From Tritrichomonas foetus (taxonomy: Eukaryota > Parabasalia > Tritrichomonadida > Tritrichomonadidae), in contig MLAK01001337.1 of assembly GCA_001839685.1 (NCBI GenBank), positions 1 through 22,848 of the forward strand: a stretch of DNA of 22,848 nucleotides, in the 5' to 3' direction. The translations under genes and the position numbers were made by a program. Shown piece after piece: positions 17,141 through 22,848 of this stretch (position 1 is the stretch's first letter; each line of letters opens with the position of its first letter). The notes under the pieces are model-generated. The model was not told the DNA's origin, did not search any database, and was given only the letters and a program-made list of their open reading frames with translations.

Positions 17141-18964
17141 TTACAATTCCAATTTCAGATCATCAAATGTTCCATGTCCCCAATTCGGTCTATTCACAGC
17201 ATGTCTTGATGAAAATCCATTATACAACTTCCCTCGATTATATAATGCAAAAATCTGCAAATGTGGTGTTCTCGTAGAAATTTTAATATGTGAAATATGT
17301 TTTTCTGCAGGCATAAATCTGACCAAAAGTGGAGGCAAGAATCCAGAAAGATCGAATGCGAATGCAGAGTCAACATGAAAGATCCGATCAGATTCAACAT
17401 AAGCTCTGACAACTTCCCACATGAGTCTATGACAACCTTGGAAGTCTCCACAAGCATCAACAATTAAAGAGTTACTCATATGAGTAAGTCCATTTTCCAT
17501 ATGAAGCCAATATTGAATAGAATAATAAAATTTGTCTGATTCTTGAATGACACGATTGATTTCAATTGGAAGGATTGATTCACGTCGTGATCGCATGTAT
17601 GATAAAGGTGAAAAAAGAAGTTGTTCAGCAGCAATAAAAAATGCAGGTGGCATTAAAACATCAGACGATCCACATATTATATATGTTCCACGAGCATTTC
17701 GTGCGCCAATATTTCGGAAAATATATTCTGGAAAAAATTGCCCATTTACTTTCTCATTAATTTGTTTATGCAATGCTGAAGAAATATGAATGACACGATG
17801 ATATTTGGCTACAGTTGATGGTATTTCATATAAATCTTCAAATTTCAAGTCTTTCAACGAAGAATAAACACAGACAAATTCTACAGAAATCATGGGATGA
17901 TCAGGCAAAATCAGTGAAATAGCGTTTAAATTGAGTTGATAACAATTGATAACACGTGGAAGATCAGAAACTGTAGTTACATGAGAAACATAAGGTGTTG
18001 TGATATTAGGAAGAATTGAGTGGAAATCTTTTTCAATTATCTCAAAAGCTTTAGGTATTGAAAAATTGTCAACTCTAGAACCAACTTTTTGAGTTTTGGT
18101 TTCTTCATCTTTTTTCGTGTCGTCTCTGCTGATACATCGTGGATGCTTATATGCAATAAATGATGATACTTCATTTTCGGAATAATAATGTAAGTCAGGA
18201 GTAATGAAATTAGAATTGATTTTTTGAGATTTATATTCTGGAATATGATCAAAAATATATTTTGCAACATCATAAGAAAAAACATATTGAGTAGTATTTG
18301 GACATTGACGTGGTGTTGTCGATAAATTTAAAAAACAATCAAAATAACGTGCATTAACACAATCAGAAATTCTATGATAGCTTGGGCCAAATACCATCGG
18401 AATTTTGAGTTGATATGAAAAATCGTTGTTTTGAAAAGATGAAACCAACCTCACGATTGGAATTTTTCTTTGTTCAGCATATTCGTTGATTTTTTCTGTA
18501 GCGTAGCTATCAAAAATATGATGGAGATCAATGATTAAAATTTTCTTTTGAATTTGATGCAAAATATCCCATATTGGATCCCTCAAAAGATTGAATTGAA
18601 TGCGTCCCCTGATTTCCACATACTCAATTTTGGCTTCTTTGAGCATTTTCATAAGCGAAATTGCAACTGCTGATGTGGATCCAATTAAAATGACGTGGAA
18701 TTTGGCGTGAAAGTCGTAATCGAGGTCAAGCATGCATGGAAGAAGTTTGCGATAATCTCTATGCGTGAAGTGCTTTTGATAGAATAACTCACCACTCAGC
18801 TCAGTGAGCGTTTCTAAGCAAATGCTTTTCGTTATATTAGGAATAATCGTTTCGTTATCAAAGATCGATAAATCTAATCTTCGCGGCATTAGTAAGTAAT
18901 TGGAAAGAAGGGAGATCGATGTGATTGCGATTAAAGTGCTGAAGAAGAGGATACATGGGTTCAT
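17141..18964 (-). CDS. Membrane-anchored SDR-glycosyltransferase fusion
   Basis: The product is 607 residues. Residues 4-26 form one hydrophobic segment followed by RR, a type II signal anchor, and the rest carries several N-x-S/T sites (NET, NIT, NLS, NTT), consistent with a Golgi/ER lumenal enzyme. Residues about 88-245 look like an extended SDR (sugar-nucleotide epimerase/reductase): FHVILIGSTSAVA (89-101) in the nucleotide-binding position, YATEK (154-158) as Y-x3-K, IVRLVSSF (170-177), VFGP (191-194) and YDVAK (231-235). The glycine motif is weaker than the usual GxxGxxG. Residues about 345-550 look like a GT-A glycosyltransferase: FRNIGARNARGTYIICGSSDVLM (416-438), then DACGDFQGCHRLMW (503-516). 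Such GT modules act on glycans or lipids; donor and acceptor cannot be read. It is divergent from the BTB/BACK-like gene. The fusion reading is inference from motifs. Confidence 0.65.
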   Translation of the reverse strand: MNPCILFFSTLIAITSISLLSNYLLMPRRLDLSIFDNETIIPNITKSICLETLTELSGELFYQKHFTHRDYRKLLPCMLDLDYDFHAKFHVILIGSTSAVAISLMKMLKEAKIEYVEIRGRIQFNLLRDPIWDILHQIQKKILIIDLHHIFDSYATEKINEYAEQRKIPIVRLVSSFQNNDFSYQLKIPMVFGPSYHRISDCVNARYFDCFLNLSTTPRQCPNTTQYVFSYDVAKYIFDHIPEYKSQKINSNFITPDLHYYSENEVSSFIAYKHPRCISRDDTKKDEETKTQKVGSRVDNFSIPKAFEIIEKDFHSILPNITTPYVSHVTTVSDLPRVINCYQLNLNAISLILPDHPMISVEFVCVYSSLKDLKFEDLYEIPSTVAKYHRVIHISSALHKQINEKVNGQFFPEYIFRNIGARNARGTYIICGSSDVLMPPAFFIAAEQLLFSPLSYMRSRRESILPIEINRVIQESDKFYYSIQYWLHMENGLTHMSNSLIVDACGDFQGCHRLMWEVVRAYVESDRIFHVDSAFAFDLSGFLPPLLVRFMPAEKHISHIKISTRTPHLQIFALYNRGKLYNGFSSRHAVNRPNWGHGTFDDLKLEL

Positions 18965-19205
18965 CCAATTTGACCATATATAAATTCAATTCATTCTCAA
19001 CCTTTACAAATACTAATTCTCAAATGGTCAATTTTTCTCAACATAAACAGTCATTCTAGTTGAAAGAACGACCATATAAAAACTGAAAAAGTATTTAAAC
19101 TCTGTATTAGAATTTTGAATAATTTTCATATAACTTTTTCAATGTAATAAATTGACAATGAAAAGTAACAATTTCTATATTGGATGTTAATCGTTTTTAT
19201 ATAAC
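18965..19205. promoter_or_regulatory. Divergent promoter with GACCATATA motifs
   Basis: This serves the fusion enzyme (-) and the BTB/BACK-like gene (+). GACCATATATAAA (18972-18984) sits 8 bp before the minus-strand ATG. GACCATATAAAAA (19070-19082) stands 124 bp before the plus-strand ATG. GGTCAATT (19026-19033) lies between. ATATAACTTTTTCAA (19128-19142) equals the complement of 216-230, and TCATAT at 19126-19131 fits the initiator but lies far from the ATG. The motifs recur in other promoters here; their roles are inferred. Confidence 0.45.
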
Positions 19206-20417
19206 ATGTCAGAGGTAATGAATAATCAATATACCATTATCTATAATAGCGTTGAATTTCAAGTTGATCCAATTCTTTTTCGCGACAATTCCACTGTATT
19301 TGCTCAATACTACGATCCAACACAAACAATGAATATTAATAGCCTAATGAGCGCAGAATCATTCAGACAGTGTATTCCGATTGTACAAGGGCAAAACATA
19401 GTCATTACACGAGAAAATATAGCAGATATGAGGGCTTTTGCTGAAGAGTGGGGTGTCCCGCGCCTCCGTCAATTGATTAACGAATATGAGAGTGTTCATT
19501 CACTTGATTTGATTCTCACAAATTTTCTGGCAAGCGCTAATTCAAAAAACCCGGCATATGAATTAATTCCACGATTAGCAGAAAATATTGATTATTTCTT
19601 TAAAAATCCTCACTTTTTAAGAGTTCCACCAAAATTCCTACATGAAATAATAAAGAACCCAAAATGCCAAATTAAAAATCATCATGAATTCTATCGTTTC
19701 ATTGTAGGTTTTGTCAGTCTTCAGCCAAACCATAAATCATTATTGAATTTCATTGATCCTACACAATTAACAGAAGATGAAGTTAATGAACTTTTCGAAA
19801 CAAAAACAATTTCACAAACAAACGCCAATCAAAATGCAAAAGCTTCAAATCTGCTTTTGAATTTGGCTTCACTTTATCATCAAAAATACCAAGAAGAAAC
19901 ACAAAAAATGAAAAAGGCAGAAACAGAAATTAAAGATAACGAAAGACAAATTGGACATAAAGCAAGTGAAATTCGAAAATTAAAACAAAAAATAGCTGAA
20001 TTACAAAAAGAAAAAGAAATGCAAAGCAGAAAAGAAAAAAGGGACAAATTTGATAAAAAAGATAAAAAAGACAAATTCCAAAAACCAAAACGATCAGCTT
20101 TTGAAAAGCCGAAAAATGATAAATTTAGCTACACACCACCATCCAATCAAAGTCAGCCAACAAATTCATCAACAGCCCAAAGTGCACCTGTGATTGAAAA
20201 GAGGCAAAAGAAACCTTACAGGGAAATGCAAATGGTCTACTGTCCACCACAAAACGATAAACCTTCTCAAAATGAACAATCAAGCAATTCAAAACAGCCA
20301 GAAAAGCAAGTTTTAGTTGAAAAGTCGAAATTCCACTACACTGCAGCTGTCAGTGACACTCCTGAACCTCAAAAACAACCAGCACAAGAAACCGATACAA
20401 CTAAAGACAGTCCATAA
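19206..20417 (+). CDS. BTB/BACK-like protein with coiled coil and K-rich tail
   Basis: This is 403 residues. Residues 8-95 resemble a degenerate BTB/POZ domain: an opening beta stretch YTIIYNSVEFQVDPILF, then RDNSTVFAQYY in the position of the S-x-F block, ending with a helical EWGVPRLRQLINEY. Residues 100-200 resemble a BACK-type helical domain (PHFLRVPPKFLHEIIKNPKC, HEFYRFIVGFV). Residues 210-275 form a coiled coil. Residues 276-310 are a K/D/F-rich repeat (KFDKKDKKDKFQKPK), and the rest is Q/P/S/T-rich and disordered. Many proteins of this build occur in trichomonads. BTB-BACK proteins usually dimerise and serve as adaptors, often for cullin ligases, but neither kelch repeats nor other substrate domains follow here. 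The tail suggests nucleic-acid or anionic partner binding (inference). The stop is TAAAA. Confidence 0.55.
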   Translation: MSEVMNNQYTIIYNSVEFQVDPILFRDNSTVFAQYYDPTQTMNINSLMSAESFRQCIPIVQGQNIVITRENIADMRAFAEEWGVPRLRQLINEYESVHSLDLILTNFLASANSKNPAYELIPRLAENIDYFFKNPHFLRVPPKFLHEIIKNPKCQIKNHHEFYRFIVGFVSLQPNHKSLLNFIDPTQLTEDEVNELFETKTISQTNANQNAKASNLLLNLASLYHQKYQEETQKMKKAETEIKDNERQIGHKASEIRKLKQKIAELQKEKEMQSRKEKRDKFDKKDKKDKFQKPKRSAFEKPKNDKFSYTPPSNQSQPTNSSTAQSAPVIEKRQKKPYREMQMVYCPPQNDKPSQNEQSSNSKQPEKQVLVEKSKFHYTAAVSDTPEPQKQPAQETDTTKDSP

Positions 20418-20438
20418 AATTATTTCAACAAATAATCT

Positions 20439-20539
20439 AATTCATGCAATTGAGTTTGATTTGTGAAAGCAGAAAAGTTTTTTGAAATGCATGAATTTAC
20501 TTTAGATTCATACTTTCTATAAATCAAATCTCACAATTG
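20439..20539 (+). repeat. Two mutually exclusive inverted repeats in a 3' region
   Basis: AATTCATGCA (20439-20448) pairs perfectly with TGCATGAATT (20488-20497). CAATTG plus TTTGATTT (20447-20452, 20455-20462) pair with AAATCAAA plus CAATTG (20521-20528, 20534-20539). The two share bases 20447-20448, and one arm of the first lies inside the loop of the second. It begins 22 bp after the stop codon, in the probable 3' UTR. Confidence 0.5.
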
Positions 20540-20876
20540 ATACGACGAGCTTTTTCTCATTTAAGCTCTTTTTCTAAAAGTAATCTACCATTCAATGCTA
20601 TTTATACTAGCTATTCATTGACTAAAAATGAAAATATGAAATTTTCCTTTTGCTCTTTTATCTTATAAAGTTTTCATTAATATATACTTAATAAGGGCTT
20701 CAAATTATTGAATTACAGGAAATACTTTGCTTGAAATCATGTGATGATACTGATTTCTTAATTAACTGTAACTATAGTCCCTATTTGAATAGTCGCATGA
20801 AAGAATGATAAAATTAATTACCAAAGAGAGCAAAAGGTACTCATGTTACCATGAATAATAATGAAAGAAAACAAAT

Positions 20877-20930
20877 AAAAGAGTAAAAATAATGAAAAGA
20901 GTAAAAACAATGAAAATAGTAAAAATTAAT
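20877..20930 (+). repeat. 18-bp tandem repeat, three copies
   Basis: The units AAAAGAGTAAAAATAATG, AAAAGAGTAAAAACAATG and AAAATAGTAAAAATTAAT follow without gaps; the first two differ at one base and the third is more diverged. It lies about 40 bp beyond the Rpt6 stop codon. Confidence 0.8.
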
Positions 20931-20969
20931 AAATTTAAATTTTTTCTTTATAAGCAGAAATATTGAAAA

Positions 20970-22136
20970 TCACTTGAGCATTTGTTTGATACTCATGCTC
21001 CTCTTGTCGTCCTTCTTAGTCACCTTGAAGACGGCCATGTCGAAATCTTCCTGTGTGACGTGTACTCTCCTCTCTCTAAGTGCAAACATACCTGCCTCAG
21101 TGCAGACGGCCTTGAGCTCTGCTCCGGATGCGCCACCTGTTTCTGCAGCGATTCTCTTCAAGTCGATTCCGCGCTGAAGGTTCATGCGACGTGAGTGAAT
21201 TCTGAGAATCTGAAGCCTGCCTGAATCTCCTGGATTAGGGAATTCAATTTTTCTATCGATACGTCCTGGTCTTAAAAGTGCCTGATCGAGGCAATCAATT
21301 CTGTTTGTGGCCATGATAACTTTGATGTTATTTGAAGCTTCGAAACCATCGAGCTGGTTCAAAAGTTCCAACATTGTCCTTTGAACTTCACTATCTGATC
21401 TTTTTCCTTGACCACGAGAGCTACCGATAGAATCGATTTCATCCATGAATATAATTGAAGGAGCATGCTGACGAGCCATAACGAAAAGCTCACGAACCAT
21501 TCTTGCGCCTTCTCCGATATATTTCTGAACAAGCTCTGATCCAGAAACGCGGATGAAAGTAGTATCTGTATGGTGGGCAACTGCACGAGCGAGAAGAGTC
21601 TTACCTGTTCCTGGAGGTCCGTAAAGCAAGACGCCTTTTGGTTGGGCGATACCGACTGATTCGAAAAGTTCTGGGTGTTTGATTGGAAGTTCAATCACTT
21701 CTTTGATTTCTTTAATCTGTTTGTCGCAACCTCCGATCATTTCGTAGGTTGAATCTGGAACTTTATCGACTTTCATAAGCGCAACTAAAGGATCGACTTT
21801 CGTTGGAAGAATTCGATGAAGGACCATCGTATCACTACGGAGGGCTACCCTTGTGCCAGAAGGAACTGAGCTGATATCGACATCGTCATCGACCATAACA
21901 AGATATTTTCCTTCGTGGCTGTTGCTTACAAGAGCACGGTTTTTGCCGACCTTTCGAACAAGTTCGGCAACGTCTGACGGGTTTTCTTGAAGATGGAAAA
22001 TTTCGTCTTTTAAGTCGCGAACTTGTTTGTTGAGTTCGTTACGTTGGGCTTGATGCCTCGCAATATTTCGTTTCTTTTCACTCATTGTGGATTCGAGTTC
22101 TGCTATACGAGCAGAAATAAAAGGGATCGATTCCAT
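20970..22136 (-). CDS. 26S proteasome regulatory subunit 8 (Rpt6/PSMC5)
   Basis: This 388-residue AAA+ ATPase of the proteasome base unfolds and feeds substrates into the 20S core. A coiled coil occupies about residues 5-52 ([18 protein letters not shown] is typical of Rpt6), followed by an OB domain and the AAA domain. Walker A is GPPGTGKT (173-180), Walker B IIFMDEID (228-235), sensor 1 ATNR (276-279) and the arginine fingers are in RPGRIDR (289-295). The block [23 protein letters not shown] and the end SIKQMLK also match Rpt6 rather than Rpt1-5. Rpt6 lacks the HbYX tail of some sister subunits, as here. The first true ATG is at 22136; the frame stays open for 32 codons upstream but only reaches a TTG, and this extension overlaps promoter motifs. 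Length is slightly below the usual ~405. Codons are comparatively C/G-rich, suggesting strong expression. Stop is TGA. Confidence 0.97.
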   Translation of the reverse strand: MESIPFISARIAELESTMSEKKRNIARHQAQRNELNKQVRDLKDEIFHLQENPSDVAELVRKVGKNRALVSNSHEGKYLVMVDDDVDISSVPSGTRVALRSDTMVLHRILPTKVDPLVALMKVDKVPDSTYEMIGGCDKQIKEIKEVIELPIKHPELFESVGIAQPKGVLLYGPPGTGKTLLARAVAHHTDTTFIRVSGSELVQKYIGEGARMVRELFVMARQHAPSIIFMDEIDSIGSSRGQGKRSDSEVQRTMLELLNQLDGFEASNNIKVIMATNRIDCLDQALLRPGRIDRKIEFPNPGDSGRLQILRIHSRRMNLQRGIDLKRIAAETGGASGAELKAVCTEAGMFALRERRVHVTQEDFDMAVFKVTKKDDKRSMSIKQMLK

Positions 22137-22356
22137 AATTAAATATTTAATGTCAAAACCGTATAATGCCGACCAATTATAAGGTTGGTTAAGTATCGAC
22201 CAACTTTTGATTTCGGGAGTTTTTGGGTGCAATATATTGTATCCAGATAAATATACATATCTTTAAAAAATAGTCTTGTTTAGTTTCGAATTCATCGACT
22301 TTTTATATTAAAATTAATGTTGTTCAGATTTTGGGGAAACGACCGTTTATAAAAAA
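22137..22356. promoter_or_regulatory. Divergent promoter of Rpt6 and the DUF4457-like gene
   Basis: TGTCAAAACCGTA (22151-22163) stands 15 bp before the Rpt6 ATG and equals the GMF promoter element in inverse orientation to the gene. GACCAATTATA (22171-22181) equals 7126-7136. GTTGGT/ACCAAC form an inverted pair (22184-22189, 22199-22204). GACCGTTTATAA (22341-22352) stands directly before the plus-strand ATG at 22357 and is related to the GACCATATA elements. No TCA(C/T)(A/T) initiator is found close to either ATG. Confidence 0.5.
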
Positions 22357-22833
22357 ATGAATAAGAATGAAAAATTCGAATTCTCGAAAGCAACATGGGA
22401 AAACACACAAATAGTAATGCCTGCCGTCTGTACTCCACAGCCTACAGGTTCAGTGATCGCATTCAATTTTTTAAGCTCATGGGGATCTCCAACATGCGAA
22501 ATAATTACAGCAAAAGTGCAAGATGAAGAAGGAAATTTAATCGATACCCTAATTCCAGACAAATGGTTTTTGAATGCCGAAGCATTTCCGGAAGCAATTT
22601 ATTTTACTTTATCCAAACGCTACAAACCTGCCTTCATTTTGATAGAAAATGGATTGGCCATGAGGGGAGTCAAAGAAATGGAAATTTACATTGAAGACAG
22701 GCCAATTTGGAAAGGGGAAGTTCCTCAAGCATCACCAGAAATCTGCTCTTTCACAATTGCGCTTCCGATTGATGAGCAGGTCATTCAGAGGCCTCGTGAT
22801 TATATTTCTCGACCAAAATCTGCTTTCACTTAA
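22357..22833 (+). CDS. KATNIP (DUF4457)-like small protein
   Basis: This is 158 residues. VIAFNFLSSWGSPTCEIITAKV (33-54) followed by a stretch of variable sequence and VKEMEIYIEDRPIWKGEVPQ (105-124) resembles the repeating DUF4457 pattern of KATNIP/KIAA0556 proteins (FNFLSTWGDxxYxGL, then a short strand-rich block ending in xIYxDxxLIYxGE). Animal KATNIP is a far longer protein of cilia that binds microtubules and katanin; here only one such unit is present. No signal peptide or membrane span is seen. The end (RPRDYISRPKSAFT) is basic. The stop TAA lies 15 bases from the window edge, so a frameshifted continuation beyond the edge cannot be checked. If the family is right, a link to flagella or microtubules is likely, but the match rests on short motifs. 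Confidence 0.5.
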   Translation: MNKNEKFEFSKATWENTQIVMPAVCTPQPTGSVIAFNFLSSWGSPTCEIITAKVQDEEGNLIDTLIPDKWFLNAEAFPEAIYFTLSKRYKPAFILIENGLAMRGVKEMEIYIEDRPIWKGEVPQASPEICSFTIALPIDEQVIQRPRDYISRPKSAFT

Positions 22834-22848
22834 TCACTTCCATCATTT

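Larger units (their letters stand above)
20418..20969. other. Convergent gap with alternative hairpins and repeats
   Basis: No gene is visible between the stops of the BTB/BACK-like gene (+) and Rpt6 (-). The part next to the plus gene contains two overlapping inverted repeats (20439-20539). The part next to Rpt6 contains a short tandem repeat (20877-20930). The middle is plain AT-rich sequence. Confidence 0.6.

Noticed and set aside
22137..22232. 32-codon N-terminal extension of Rpt6
   Set aside because: The extended frame begins at TTG (22230-22232), not ATG, and covers the shared promoter motifs. The Met at 22136 gives a normal Rpt6 N-terminus.

Overview
This window looks like nuclear DNA of a trichomonad (Parabasalia), most like a Tritrichomonas-type genome. 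The DNA is very AT-rich and all nine convincing protein genes are uninterrupted, including ones of 1,963 and 1,095 codons. Stops are the standard TAA and TGA. Several genes have a TCA(C/T)(A/T) initiator-like motif only 7-15 nt before the ATG. Four genes (6538-6993, GMF, the GAPVD1-like gene, the BTB/BACK-like gene) have TAAA at the stop codon, the known trichomonad polyadenylation signal. The protein set is plainly eukaryotic: proteasome ATPase, spliceosome subunit, actin-branch regulator and Rab5-type GEF. The lineage call is inference; no rRNA or other marker is present.

Layout, left to right. 1-368: non-coding 5' region with inverted motifs and a CArG-like box. 369-6260 (+): a 1,963-residue coiled-coil protein with an alpha-tubulin-like acidic C-terminus ending in EEEEEY. 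A 52-base A tract separates it from a small unknown gene, 6538-6993 (-). A divergent promoter then serves an SF3B3/Rse1-like spliceosome protein, 7296-10583 (+). A 1-kb gap carries a candidate structured RNA (about 10971-11077). GMF, an ADF-homology Arp2/3 regulator, follows at 11616-12038 (+). A 25-bp-stem foldback element lies at 12133-12264. A RasGAP-like plus VPS9 protein resembling GAPVD1/RME-6 occupies 12450-14906 (-) and shares a palindrome-rich divergent promoter with an ARM/HEAT-like protein, 15191-16135 (+). After a second 1-kb gap come an SDR-glycosyltransferase fusion, 17141-18964 (-), and a BTB/BACK-like protein, 19206-20417 (+). The proteasome ATPase Rpt6 is at 20970-22136 (-). 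A KATNIP (DUF4457)-like small protein is at 22357-22833 (+).

The genes do not form one pathway. Several relate to cytoskeleton and membrane traffic: the coiled-coil protein with a tubulin-like tail, GMF, the Rab5-GEF-like protein, the Golgi-type fusion enzyme and the possible katanin-partner protein. Rpt6 and SF3B3 are housekeeping. GMF and Rpt6 use more C/G-ending codons than their neighbours, as highly expressed genes often do.

The most interesting non-coding signal is a recurring promoter vocabulary: GACCA(A/T)TATA / GGTCAATA, AACTTTTTC, and a 13-mer containing AACCGT shared by the GMF and Rpt6 promoters. No tRNA, rRNA, CRISPR array or complete transposon was found.
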